Source of the DNA: Trematomus loennbergii
Taxonomy: Eukaryota; Chordata; Actinopteri; Perciformes; Nototheniidae
Reading direction: 5' to 3'
Assembly: GCA_012861695.1 (NCBI GenBank)
Contig: JAAOOA010000060.1
Span: 10,716,210 to 10,780,209 of the forward strand
DNA length: 64,000 nucleotides
Shown: in pieces, positions 48,462 to 59,890 of the stretch
Layout of the letters: each line of letters starts with the position of its first letter
Numbering within the stretch: the first letter of the stretch is position 1
Notes under the pieces: model-generated
Seen by the model: only the letters and a program-made list of their open reading frames with translations
Told to the model about the DNA's origin: nothing
Database searches by the model: none
Position numbers and translations under genes: made by a program

Positions 48462-48860
48462 CTAAAGTGACATGCTGAAAGCCAACTAGTGCAACTGATG
48501 TTGAGCAGATATCATATTTACTGTGTTCACCATCTAAGTTTACCATATTAGGATCCTTAAAAAACACCAAGTGCTGATGAAGCTTATATAGAAGGCATTT
48601 CATTGGTTTTGCAGGTATTTCATCATGAACCAAAGTACTGAGCAAATAACATCTTGACCTGAAAACTTCAGTAGATGAAAAGGTAAGCATGTCCAAAGTG
48701 ACCAATTCATTCAAAGGGGGAAATGTAACTGTGTACCAAATTTGATGATAGTGCATTCAGTGTTGTTGAGATATTTATTCATGGACTACAACGGTGGACT
48801 GACAGACGACTGCCATCCCTGGAGTCAAAGCCGCTAAAGTGGCTAGAAATCTTGTTTAAG
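48462..48860 (+). repeat. Common percomorph dispersed repeat (unclassified)
   Basis: ACATGCTGAAAGCCAACTAG, GATGTTGAGCAGATATCATA, TTTACTGTGTTCACCATCTA, GGTTTTGCAGGTATTTCATC, AGATGAAAAGGTAAGCATGT, GTACCAAATTTGATGATAGT, GTTGTTGAGATATTTATTCA and GCCATCCCTGGAGTCAAAGC follow the order of a repeat I remember as abundant in percomorph genomes. A 103-codon minus-strand frame across it is not a gene. Superfamily unknown. Confidence 0.6.
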
Positions 48861-50184
48861 ACAAAAACCCTTGTGGTTTTAATGTACTGTTGGAGGAAAG
48901 CACGTAATATGACTGGATCAGATAAGAAGATACAGTTACCGGTAATCAAAAACAATTGTAACAGCTTCTGATTAATTTAGAAATTCCTATTATATCAATG
49001 CAGGTGCTACCTTATGGAAATGATGACCGTCACATTCATATCTTGATATCATTTCTGTTTTATTAAAACAGAGACTTGCATGAAAATGTATAAGATAAGA
49101 TAAGAAAGGTTTTTTCAATCTGTTTTGATGCGTCTCTCCTCAGTATCAGATAATGTTTGAATTGAAAACCATGTCAGACAAACATGGGGGCTAATCAAAT
49201 AAGCAATCAATCCCAAGACAAATGTATAATAATTTAGTTTATCTGAAGTATCAGGCAAAAATAATACTGCTCAAAACAATGAATGTAGGTCCTGAACTGA
49301 TTTTAAGGCTTTTTAAAGATATGTGTCCTTTTGTTATGTCATTGTTTGTAAGAACAATTACACAATAGTAACAAGGCCTTTGGATCCAATATGTTTTCCA
49401 ACAAAATTGAGTTACATCTTTGCTTGCTCTATGCCTAAACCACATGCTTACTAGTGTAACTATTCTTTGTTCACAATAATTGCCATCTTGTATTGACTTG
49501 TTGTGGCCAAGTGGTAGATTAAAGTTAATTTTAACAATAAAAACATGTTTTGTTGCCACATTGTGACACTGTGTTTGGGTGTCCTGATGTGTCAGGATGC
49601 CATTAATACTGAGCAGCACTGAAAGTTACATTAATATATACACCTATTTGTGGCATGATGTCACACTATTATTATACTTCGTGCCAGATATTTGCAGAAA
49701 AAGTAATAATAATATAAACTAAGGAGGCAGAATCTCCAGGATGCTTCAGTCATCTCCCAAATAGCAGACAGCATTGTGTGTGGTATATATACATTTTTCT
49801 TTAATGATGTGTTTTTCAACTGGGGTTAATGTTAAGGGCACATGCTGTGAATTCAGTCACCTCCTGAGACATTGGGTTGACTGAAAGAGAACAAATGGGT
49901 CTGCTTTGCCAGCTTTTATACTTAAACATATCAATTTGCCTATGCAATGAAGCAGAATCAAACTGGGTGCTTTTATGTTTTTCACTGTTCAAAGCTTCAG
50001 GGCTAACACGTGGCTATATGGAGTCGCAGTGTCGTTTTAGTTATACTCGCCATGTACACTCACTAAGATTTAACAAGAAAGCAAATGATTACATACACAG
50101 GCTGCGAGTGGAATATTCTGTTAGTAAATATTTAGATACACATTTCAGGCCACTTTTTTCAAAACCCATGAGTGGTGCTGGCAT
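48861..50184. other. Spacer, nothing firm
   Basis: A short ATAAGATAAGATAAG tract at 49091-49105 may be a LINE tail scrap. Open frames of 122 and 155 codons (49251-49619 minus; 49877-50344 plus) have no recognised domain, and the second runs into element DNA. Confidence 0.45.
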
Positions 50185-50345
50185 GACGTCTTTTTGTAGA
50201 CTGACCCGGAAGTTAGCATCACAGGGGTTCCTTCAGCGAAAAGTAATGGGATTTTTCCATTGGATTTCGGAATATGAAAGCTCAATGACAAAAACGTTAA
50301 TGATGCTTACACATTTTGTTCAACAGGACAATCTCAACATATGAA
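50185..50345 (+). mobile_element. Upstream region of TTF/ZMYM-type hAT element, copy 3
   Basis: Contains GACCCGGAAGTTAGCATCAC, GGGGTTCCTTCAGCGAAAAG, TAATGGGATTTTTCCATTGG and ATATGAAAGCTCAATGAC, in the same order as 9389-9520. The piece stops before any transposase frame. Confidence 0.5.
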
Positions 50346-50418
50346 CACAACTATTACAGCGGTTAAAGCGTAAATGCAATCGCAATCTAAAACAAGAAGC
50401 TTATATTAGGCTGTAGAC

Positions 50419-51450
50419 AAACTTAACACAAAAAGTAAGGCAATTTGTATTTGGTAGATGATTTCTATGTTGTTACAATGCTTTTTGGCAATAAATCTTA
50501 TACCGTTGAAAAGCCTGTTTTCTTACCTTTCCAATGGTTCCACATTTGTGAGGAACAAGCATTTGTGGGATGAGCAGCAGAGCTGAGTATGTGGAGTGCG
50601 CCCATGAAAAATGTGACAAATCTCCTCTGCCAATGCCAAACAGCAGCCATTCTCCGGTCTCGTACGGCTGCCAGGAGCCGACCATGACTGCCCTTCACCT
50701 TCAGGCCAACTTGCACTGGAACCTCAATATGTGGAGGAACATTATGTTCAGAGCACTGGAACCTCAACATGAGGAGGAACATTATGTTCAGCAATGAGTC
50801 CAGATTCTGCCTACAGCACTTGGATCGTAGGGTCACAGTGTGGAGAAGACGCAGAGAACGCTTTGCTGATTGCTGCACCGATAGAGTAGGAGTGGAGAGG
50901 ATGGGATGGCCCCCTTTAGTCCTGACCTCAACCCCATTGAACCCCATTTTGGGATCAACTTGCCCTGCTGTCCGTGCCAGAGTGACCAACACAACCACGT
51001 TGGCCGACTTGGGACAGATGCTGGTTGAAGAACGGCAGAGTGTGAGCAGGCTGGTGACAGCATGAGGAGGAGAGGCTGTTGTGGCTGTGTTTGGTTCTTC
51101 CACACGCTACTGAGACTGCTTGTTAAATAAATAAGTTGTTAATAAATCAATTGTTGCCAATATGTCTTTATTTATCAGACTTCAATCATCCAATCCACCA
51201 AACAACACCAAACTAGAGTCAGCAGCAAAAAAGCTGTTTGGCAGAGGAGATTTGTCACATTTTTCATGGGCGCACCCCACATACTCAGCTCTGCTGCTCA
51301 TCCCACAAATGCTTGTTCCTCAAATGCGGTACCATTGGAAAGAGAAGAAAGCAGGCTTTCCAACGGTATAAGATTTATTGCCAAAAAGCATTGTGAAAAC
51401 ATAGAAATCATCTACCAAGCACAAATTGCCTTATTTTTTGTGCTAAGTTT
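50419..51450 (+). mobile_element. Tc1-like transposon with ~220-bp inverted repeats
   Basis: The left repeat (50419-50646) and right repeat (51233-51450) are reverse complements with ~90% identity by eye. They share CAATGCTTTTTGGCAATAAA, CCTTTCCAATGGT, AACAAGCATTTGTGGGATGA, GCAGCAGAGCTGAGTATGTG and CATGAAAAATGTGACAAATC. The long repeats are like the IR/DR type of fish Tc1 elements. The outer ends start near AAACTTA(A/G)CACAAAAA; a TA next to each end (50414-50415; 51451-51452) may be the target site. The middle holds a shortened transposase. The element is about 1.0 kb, less than the usual ~1.6 kb. Confidence 0.9.
50651..51064 (+). pseudogene. Tc1-like transposase remnant, internally deleted
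   Basis: The translation gives AYSLVS-poor sequence, then LQANLHWNLNMWRNIMF, repeated in part by a 40-bp tandem duplication (starts at 50713 and 50753). It continues NESRFCLQHLDRRVTVWRRR and ERFADCCTDRV. It then jumps to GVERMGWPPL and the C-terminal TNTTTLADLGQMLVEE…RLVTA, ending at 51064. In intact family members the part between DRV and GVERM carries the middle of the catalytic core, including the second Asp and the DDNARPH-type segment. Its loss is in frame, so the deletion alone does not stop reading. The first catalytic Asp is also changed, since S(D)ESRF reads NESRF here. The protein would be inactive. Confidence 0.85.
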
Positions 51451-51529
51451 ATATCATGATCACATTACTTCGGCAGACACTAATTCGGCATGTCGCATTT
51501 AGTAGTTTCATTTAGTCATGTAAGTACGG

Positions 51530-51925
51530 TGGCTGAGAAGTGCAAATGAGAATTACAAAGTGTGAAACACTTTAACAAAGCTTGAGACAAATTTACATTT
51601 TATAAAAACAAAATTACATTAGCGAAACACTTTTACGAGAACTGAGACAAATTCACAAGTCCCGAAACACTCAATCAAACCGGAAAGGGAGTGTCCATCA
51701 TACCAGAGGTGACGTGCAAGTGATTGACACAAACTTAAGTTTGTATTGGCTGATAGACCGCCGGTACCTATGGACGGCACGAGTGTGTTTATGGTCGTTA
51801 AACATGTTTTCTCCGTTCTGTGGAAACCACCTGGGCCAAGTGACACGGTTTTGCTCATCACGATATACTTTCTTGTGCGCACGAGATACTTTCTCGTGCG
51901 CACAAGAAAGTTACCGGTTCGCCAA
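51530..51925. repeat. Degenerate repeat with a perfect 20-bp hairpin
   Basis: The first part repeats GAAACACTTT and GAGACAAATTTACA/GAGACAAATTCACA blocks with a spacing of about 60-65 bp. Near the end, ACTTTCTTGTGCGCACGAGA (51867-51886) and TCTCGTGCGCACAAGAAAGT (51892-51911) form a perfect 20-bp stem with a 5-base loop. Each arm also holds the palindrome GTGCGCAC. Sequences of this type are found in fish foldback repeats; no full ends were identified. Confidence 0.7.
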
Positions 51926-52951
51926 GTAAGAAGTGAAGCTGTGCCTTTTACACACCGCCTTCACTGTGTTTACCTTCATTAGAACAGCTAAAGAGCGACT
52001 GCCGGCTGCTTAGTTTTAACCACACACACCTCTATGGATGGAATCAAGAGGATGGAATCAAGAGGGTAATTTTTCTCGAAAAGTTCTTCCAGCGCCATTA
52101 AAAAAAACACTGTTTTTACAGATTGAGTAGTACTCTTCAATACAAGTAAATGCATCTTTAGGATATGTATACATTCAGTAGATGGCCCGTTCAACCATGA
52201 AACCGTTATTTAAAAGGAAGCCACTTTTCCAACAAATGACAGGTCTATCTGTCCTTTCTTGGAGCAAGGTCACCCAAGCTTTTTTATTCCTCTCTTCCTT
52301 TGTTTCCCTTCACCCTTGTTGTTTTTCTCTCCCAGTGTCTGTCTCTTTGAAACATGATGTTCAGTGATGGACCTGCTCCCTATGAATTAAAGATAACAGC
52401 ATCCTCTCACTCTAACTGTGGTCTACTTGTGCTCTGACATCTCTTAAAAACGTTTACAAGAACTCTCTCACTCACTCACACAAGTTTTTTATAAAACCTC
52501 TCTCCACCCATAATTTCAAGGATCATTTCCTGTACCACCATTAGAAGATTAATTGAAATAGCAACCAAGGTTCATTTTGGTACATTTTCTAAGAAATATT
52601 TTGTTATATTTTTCTTTTTTTTTCAACAGCAGCTTGAGCAGCAGTATTCAAGCTTGATAAAGCAGATGATTCAGGTGGAGTCTCTGAGTCTGACTCCAAA
52701 ATTGGATAGCAGTTTTTTAATAAGATTTGTGTTCCGACAAAGGCTTGAGAGAAGATTGGATTCCTTTCAAACATACAACTCTCCCTCTCTCCTTGTGTTA
52801 TCCAGATAACGTGTTTTCGTATTCATGTTGAGATTGAGCTTATCTATAATTTGTGATTATAGCAGGAAAATAAAGGAGAATGGTCTTCGTACAATCTCCT
52901 CACCCTTTTAAGCTATCAAGAACTGTATTTCAAATGAATTACCTTCCTATT
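51926..52951. other. Spacer, nothing recognised
   Basis: No gene seen. A GGATGGAATCAAGAG-type direct repeat of 15 bp occurs around 52035-52065. Confidence 0.5.
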
Positions 52952-53012
52952 TTAAGAGGACATATTATGCTGATTTTCAGGTTGAGAAATGTATTTTGTG
53001 CCTCTACTTTTG
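52952..53012 (+). mobile_element. T2-like MITE, family B, copy 5 (left end only)
   Basis: Starts at TTAA (52952-52955) with GAGGACATATTATGCTGATT, TTCAGGTTGAGAAATGTATT and TTGTGCCTCTACTTTTGGAT, then similarity stops. It preserves the cleanest plus-strand left end of this family in the window. Confidence 0.65.
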
Positions 53013-54097
53013 GATTAAGCTTTTGCAAACCATTTACCATGTTGTATCCAATTCCAAACCCCCTTGGATCCCACAATCCTCAGTACCTCCTTGTCCTTAG
53101 AGCCACACAGCTTCTATCCTTTGTTTTCCTGGCACCTGCTGATCACCAGCAACGGGGGGCTTTCATTCTTTATTCTACTCATCTTAATTGCAATGTGCTG
53201 CATTAATTCACATTCACAACTTGGGTAAATTGAGATCTTTGCTCAATTAATTTACCCTAGGCTTTGGACTGTCAGGAAAATGTTACCATATGTGCAGGTG
53301 GCCCCATGCTGGTATCTGATCACACCTTCAGAGAGCGCTGCATGGATATGGATATTGTGGATATTTTTCTAGCTTAGCCATTTTTCTGAAAAGAGGCTCA
53401 TTACAATTATAGAGGTGAGGCTGGTTGAAATTCAATGCATTTCCCATCAAATAGATTTTTGATATTCTGCACAGCTTCCATTTGCAAAATAACATCTCAC
53501 AGGTGCCGCAACAAGATGAGCAAGAGAATCAGCAAAAGGGATGGTTTGTGAATAGCATGAGGCACATAAAGAGTTCGAACACATGCAAAGAGACTGAATA
53601 AGTGAGTGATTGGTAGGCTCAGTGAAACTGGCAGAACCTGGCTTGGTTTCATCATTGAACTACTGTCTATTCTAAATTAATACAACCAGACAGCAACAGC
53701 TAAAAAAAATCATCTTTAATGAGGTGGAACACGTCTCCTAGACTTTTACAAAAAAAAATCATAAACTGCAAAATTGGTAAGATCCATTTAGTAGCTATTG
53801 TTTATGCAGCCTTCAATAATATCAGTCCATTTTAATTGACATATAACCAAGTTAGACTATTGACTGATTTCATTGTGAAAAGTCTGGCTGCACTGTGAAC
53901 AAAAACTCTCTTTGTTGTACTTCTAAGTCACTCAGTTGTGTTTGCTGTTCTGATAAACAATATTTCCAAATCATAGCTTTAAAGACTTGTCCATGTTGGC
54001 TTAAACAAACATATAACATTGTCAAATCTATTGTATGAGACTACTGTATGTGAGTTTCATAATAGCCGCCCCATGTATATCTGTATGAAACACTATT
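53013..54097. other. Spacer, nothing recognised
   Basis: A 108-codon frame at 52880-53206 overlaps the MITE scrap and has no recognised domain. The rest is A+T-rich spacer. Confidence 0.5.
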
Positions 54098-55879
54098 ACA
54101 TTACATTACATTTCATTTAGCTGACGCTTTTATCCAAAGCGACTTACAATAAGTGCATTCGACCAAGAAGATACAAACTTGAAGAAAATAGAATCATATA
54201 AGTACATTAGGTTTCATAGAGCCAAAACATTTTAAGTGCTACTCAACTGGCTTTAGATAAGCCAGTCCTTTGTTAGTATTTAAGTGCTTTTCTTTTTTTC
54301 TTTTTTTTCCTTTTTTCATTTTATTGCTCGAAGTGGAGTCGAAAGAGATGAGTTTTCAGTCTGCGCCGGAAGATGTGTAAGCTTTCTGCTATCCTGATAT
54401 CAATGGGGAGCTCATTCCACCATTTTGGAGCCAGGATAGCAAACCGACGTGTTTTTGCTGATGGGAACTTGGGTCCCCCTCGCAGTGAGGGTGCAGCGAG
54501 CTGTTTGGCCGATGCAGAGCGGAGTGCACGTGCTGGGGTGTACAGTTTAACCATGTCCTGGATGTAGGAAGGGCCAGAACCATTCACAGGAGGAGGAGGG
54601 GTGTGGTGTGGGAACATTTAGGAAGGTTGAAGACCAGAAGAGCCGCTGCATTCTGGATGAGCTGCAGAGGTCGGATGGCACATGCAGGTAGACCAGCCAG
54701 GAGGGAGTTGCAGTAGTCTAGGCGTGAGATGACGAGAGCCTGGGCCAGAACCTGCGTCGCTTTCTGGGTCAGGAGGGGACGTATCCTCCTGATGTTGTAA
54801 AGAGTGTATCTGCAGCAGCGGGTTGTAGCAGCGATGTTTGCAGTGAAGGACAGTTTGTTATCTAGGGTCACACCCAGATTCCTTGCAGTCTGAGTCGGGG
54901 AAACAACAGTGGGGCCGATGTTGATTGTCAGGTCAAGAGTGGGACAATCTTAGCAGTTCAGTCTTGTCAAGGTTGAGCTTGAGGTGGTGAGCAGACATCC
55001 ACTGAGAGATATCTGCTAGCTAGACAAGCAGAGATGCGTGCGACGACCTGGGTTTCAGAACGGGGAAAAGACTAAATTAATTGAGTGTCGTCAGCGTAGC
55101 AATGGTATGAAAAACCATGCGGGCTAATGACAGATCCGAGCGAGTTTGGGAGAGGGGACAGAGGACAGAGCCCTGAGGGACCCCTGTAGATAATTGACAA
55201 GGGTTGGACTCGGACCCTCTCCAAGTTACCCTGTAGGTGCGGTCTTTGAGGTATGAGGTGAGGAGGGAAAGTGCAGAGCCTGAAACTCCAAGTTCTTGGA
55301 GAGTGCGAAGGAGGATCTGATGATTCACCGTGTCGAATGCAGCAGACAGGTCCAAAAGGATGATGACAGAGGAAAGGGAGGCTGCTTTAGCAGTGTGCAG
55401 TTCCTCAGAGACAGCAAGGAGAGCCGTTTCTGTGGAGTGACCTGCCTTGAACCAGACTGGTGCGGATCAAGAAGGTTGTTCTGATGGAGATAACAGGAGA
55501 GTTGTTTAAAGAGCGTTCAAGTGTTTTAGACAGGAACGGGAGGAGAGAGACAGGCCTGTAGTTTATAACAGACGGGTTGAGAGTGGGTTTCTTTAGGAGA
55601 GGGTTTACTCTTGCCTCCTTGAGACTGTTTGGAAAGTGACCAGAAGTTAGAGAAGTGTTGATGGGTGAGAAACGGTAGAATATCAGGAGCGATAGTCTGA
55701 AGGAGGTTTGAGGGGATAGGGTCCAGAGGACAAGTGGTAGGACGGGCAGAGGTAATGAGGGTAAGAACCTCACTTGGAGAGAGAGGGGAAAAGGAGGTTA
55801 GTGTGTGGGTGAACGGTGGGTCTGGTGACCCAGTGGTGAGTAATGGTGAGTCGGAAAATGAAGAGCGAATATCATCAAA
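54098..55879 (-). mobile_element. LINE (L2/CR1-like), 5'-truncated
   Basis: A 1.8-kb minus-strand element. Its 3' end reads TGTAAGTCGCTTTGGATAAA, then GCGTCAGCTAAATG and a (TGTAA)n-like tail ending at about 54098. The body encodes a reverse transcriptase. It is cut at the 5' side near 55879, so the endonuclease part is missing, as is usual for target-primed insertions. The tail resembles that of the SINE at 23693-23883. No target duplication was settled. Confidence 0.88.
54321..55879 (-). pseudogene. LINE reverse transcriptase, multiply frameshifted
   Basis: Read from the 5' side: FDDIRSSFSDS (near 55870), GHFPNSLKEARVNPLLKKP and INYRPVSLLPFLSKTLERSL (55650-55510), MDLSAAFDTVNHQILLRTLQ with the first catalytic Asp (55355-55290), and STGVPQGSVL. 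The YADD catalytic motif is encoded by 55098-55087 but out of frame with the preceding part. Next come LDNKLSFTANIAATTRCCRY and VISRLDYCNSLLAGLPACAI (54871-54650), and finally PSYIQDMVKLYTPARALRSA and APKWWNELPIDIRIAESLHI with RRRLKTHLFRL (54580-54330). At least three frame changes and a short loss after SVL make it non-functional. Motif order is that of L2/CR1-group reverse transcriptases. Confidence 0.9.
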
Positions 55880-57374
55880 CTAAATACTACATGTGTTAAT
55901 GGTATTTCAGAGTCTGTATCCACAGTCTGCCTGTAACAGCAACACAGGAAATAGAGTCCCGGCTGCCTGCCTGTGTCCGTGCTGGTTTCAGGCTAACACC
56001 AGCAGCGGGGTCTGCGAGGTAACAAGAGAAACCTGACTCTTTACTCTGGGGTCTGCGGACTCAGCCCCGGGCCTCTGCTGTTCCTTTGAGAGATAGATTT
56101 CTGTGGACAAAGGGGCTCTTCTGGGGTTACTGTCACGCTGAGTTTGTCCGTGCTTGCTTTGTTTTGGCAGCTCTGAATACAGCCCCCTACCCACGCGAGT
56201 CGTTTGGCTCTGGTCAGTGGCCTTTGGTCATGATCAAAGTGCACACACACACACATCTCCCTGGAAGCGTATACTCTTGGACCAAAATCAACCTCTGCTA
56301 AATAAATTGTCTCTGTCAGTTGGCCCGTAAAGGTCTCCAAGCATTATACAATATGAATGCCTCAGTTTGATGTGCATTTCATGACAAATTGCTTAGTGCA
56401 CGAGTGAATCGCTCATATGAATACATGGAAAATAACTATCAACTCAGTATACACATTATTCCTGGCAGTAGACACCAGTCTGACAGCTGTTGTAGCCGTT
56501 TTATTTATCCATCCCAGGTGACTGCACACTGAGCACTCATGCACGGCCGTTCCATTACGACAACTTTATAATAATCCTCCTCTAAACTCTTGTTATTGAA
56601 GGATCTGCTTTACACTTGTCATACTTTAAGCTCAACTATCTTCAATGGTGTTAAAAAAATGGATATACCTGCAGAGAGTCAAGAATGGTAACTGCTACTC
56701 TTCCTTCTCCGCTCTCAAAATGACCGTTCTGCAACAGACCCCCTTTGGATTTCTTTCCCATAGTCATATGTCTCCTCTCAGCTGATCTATAAAGTGCTTG
56801 TTCTTTCCCTCCCCTCTCTGTACACAAAGCAATACCTCCAGGGATAAATCTCCAAGTGAAGGTTTGCTTTGAAAATGAACGTCTCTTATTAAATCAAATG
56901 AAGCATGGACTCAGGGAGGGAGGGAGGAAAAGGTCAGCAGTCTGAGAACATTTAATGAATATTGAATCCTCCACCACTCTCTCGTTCAGACACACACACA
57001 CAGCAGATTATCTAATCAGAAGAAATTCCCTCCTTATCCCATGAGTATGTCTCTTAAGGCCATAATAACAATATCAATAAAGAAATGTACTTACACCTTC
57101 TTTTAGCAGAATGCATTTGAAACCAATTATATCTGTGTGAACCATTTCAGAAGAGGATTTTTTTCCTCTCAGGGAAAGGAAGTTATTATCTGTATTCCAA
57201 GCTGTGACATGACAGGAGAAGAGTTGTGAAAATGGGCTGATATTGTTGTATGTCCTTAGCTCTACAGTTAATCCAGCCAGTACCAATAATTTACTTATGA
57301 ATGATTTATTTACTAAACATTTACCTTGATACAGCAGATAGAGGTGCTTTACTTTATATGTATCTCCTTTAAAC
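55880..57374. other. Spacer, nothing recognised
   Basis: Mixed DNA with chance frames up to 99 codons. A short (AC)n run lies near 56242-56253 and another near 56992-57001. No repeat boundary seen. Confidence 0.5.
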
Positions 57375-58076
57375 TTAAAGTGGTCCTATTATGCTATATT
57401 GGACAAATATATTGTAGGGCCATACCTATACAAAACATGTCTGTGAAGTTTTTTGCTTAAAGTACCAAACAGTTCACCCATTGTAGCCATGCCTCATACT
57501 GCTCATACCCCTCTTTTGCAGCCCTGTTAGAGAAATGCGGATTTTGGTCCTTAGCTTGAAAGAAAAAAAAAGAGGAGGCGGAGCTAATGCCTGATCAGAA
57601 TTCTACCGGAGATAAAGTTAAATTCTGCTGTGATAAAACTCCATCCTGTTCTAAACCACATCAAGGATTATTTCTGAAACAGTATGGAGCTCAAATGCTT
57701 TTTCTCTTGCAGGTTTATCACAAGGTGAGTTCCTTTTTTAATTTCCTGCTTTTTAAACACATGTGCTCTTCAATACAGGTTAGCTCTGAGTGTTAGCGAG
57801 GCTTGCTAATGTAAACAAAGACGAGATTACGTCCAAAACACGTCAGGCATTGTTTCTGATAGCAACTTTCTGTGGGTCCGCTGCCGATTTGACGTCATAT
57901 CGGCAGCAAATCTGTATCCGCTCGTTGTACCCCCGTTTTTAAAAGATTTGGGTACGGAGGAAAAGAGAGAGGGTTTTATTTTCTGACGCTGCGTGAGTTC
58001 CCCCGACGCACCGGGGACACATATTTATGTATAAAAGACATCACAAAGTGCATTTTGCATGATAGGTCCCCTTTAA
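57375..58076 (+). mobile_element. T2/Kolobok-like MITE, family A, copy 1 (702 bp)
   Basis: Bounded by TTAA on both sides (57375-57378 and 58073-58076). Ends are TTAAAGTGGTCCTATTATGC on the left and, on the right (reverse complement), TTAAAGGGGACCTATCATGC. TTAA target sites with an AGGGG-type end are the mark of T2-MITEs, which are mobilised by Kolobok transposases. Inside, TTCTCTTGCAG and CAAGGTGAGTT form a splice-like acceptor and donor 14 bases apart (about 57705-57730). The only open frames are short. An inverted copy lies at 62981-63676. Confidence 0.85.
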
Positions 58077-59226
58077 TTTTAAAATTACCTTAATTTCTGT
58101 ATATACCAGTGCTGCAATATTTTTCTCTTAACAGTGAGTAAGACCAGAGCCAAATATCCCGCTCACTAAAGTATTAAGAGCAGCAGACATGCTCTAAGCA
58201 GGCCATACTTTGACATTTAAATAGCACGATGTCCCATAAAGCTGTGTTGGCTTTGTAGACATCCATATCCAACTCTTCAAAAGTGTTGCTTATTTACCTT
58301 GACTAAAACTGAACCATGACCTTTACTACATTGGTTTTACTTCCATTGCCAAACATTTTTTATTGCTTGAATTTTAATCCACTATAACCTTTGCAATAAT
58401 CTGAAGTTAACCACTGGCAAAAGTTTTCTTGGCAAACATGAAATGACAAAATTATATTCTGTGTTTCTGTCACGTTATACATTTGTGAGGAACATAATCG
58501 TCACATCATCTGTGTCTGCATCAATTAAACTGAATTGTATTATTTGAAATATGTATGAAATGGTATAAGTTTGATCTAAATAATTGTCTCTTCTGTGTGT
58601 TTTTGTCAGGATCATTTCTCCAAATGCTTTTAGCAATAAGAGGCTGAAGTGCACCACTACCCAATGTTCTGAGGTAAGACTAAAAGCATTAATGTTTTCT
58701 TTAAGGTGATTTATCATTTCTCCACTCCCATTATCCAAAACCCTCAATTTCTTACCCCAAAAACAGTCTGCATAGCAGCCTTAGAATATTTTTGAATGTT
58801 AGACCTTTCATCTGTCTCCACACAACATAGTTTCAGTTATATAAAAGCAGATGAAGTAAAGGAATGTAGAGCTGTCGGAGAGAATTCAGAGAGAAGTAAC
58901 AGTGAACGTGTTCGCTGGTGTGAGTGATTGGAGCAATTCTCTTCAACTCCAGGGAAGTCGAGTGAAAGGCAGAAGGACACATTACTGGCAGCACTGCACA
59001 TGATATTACTCATGCTATTAGGGACTCATCAACCATATCCGTTTCCTATTTAAAATGTATTGCCTTTCCATGCCAGTAAGTTTTAAAATAGAAATGTTAA
59101 AGCTGAAAGACTGACATGGAAATTTGGGTCGCCAACTTCTTGCCAACATGTACATGTAGTGAAGGTTCAAAAAGTGTCACTAGTTTAACTAAAATAACAT
59201 GCTGTAATATAAAACTTACATTATAG
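58077..59226. other. Spacer, nothing recognised
   Basis: A+T-rich DNA between a MITE and a LINE fragment. A 90-codon minus-strand frame has no recognised domain. Confidence 0.5.
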
Positions 59227-59890
59227 TAATTAAGATTAAGATTCAACTTTATTGTCATGGCACAGAGTATAAGTATTAATACAATGACATGTAGTTTACA
59301 TCCAACCAGAAGTGCAAAACCGTAGTAAAGTGCATAGTGATCTTAAGTATAGTATAAATATAAACATCTTAGCAGTATAAACATTACAAACAGCAGTTTG
59401 GAAAATGAATACACTATGGCTATGGTATGAATAAGAAACAATACAGAATAAATAGAAATATATTACGGACCGTTTTTTTTTCAGATTTAAATACCAATAA
59501 TAAATATGAGTGTGCCATAAAGATGATATAGATGTTCGGGCATTTTATAAATACAGATACGTTGGTTGACGTAAGTGAAAAAGTCAGTCCCTGAGTCTTC
59601 AGGGGTGTGTGTGTGTGCAGGGGGGGGGATCTTTACAAGGACCGAGGTGTTGAGCGCCCAGGAGAGGTCCTCAGTGATGTGGACACCAAGGAATTTGAAG
59701 CTGGTGACACGCTCAACCTCTGTCCCGTTGATGATGATGGGTGAGTGTGTGATGCCCTTGGACTTTCTGAAGTCAACAATCAGCTCCTTGGTCTTCTTGG
59801 TGTTGAGGACCAGGTTGTTGTCAGTGCACCACTTCACCTCCTCCCTGTAGTTACTCTCCTCGTTGTTGGAGATAAAGCCGAACACCATAA
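59227..59890 (-). mobile_element. LINE (L2/Rex-like) 3' fragment
   Basis: On the minus strand the frame from 59888 reads FISNNEESNYREEVKWCTDN, NLVLNTKKTKELIVDFRKSK, then PIIINGTEVERV and SFKFLGVHITEDLSWALNTS. This is the region just after the YADD motif in L2/Rex-type reverse transcriptases. A direct jump into 3' non-coding sequence (CCTGAAGACTCAGGGACTGA) follows, and the end is TGCCATGACAATAAAGTTGA with an ATCTTAATCTTAAT tail at 59227-59240. The copy starts just after YADD and lacks the thumb region, so it is 5'-truncated and internally deleted. Confidence 0.85.

Noticed and set aside
49877..50344. 155-codon open frame (plus strand)
   Set aside because: Its last third lies in a hAT leader repeat, and the rest has no motif; length is within chance for the window.
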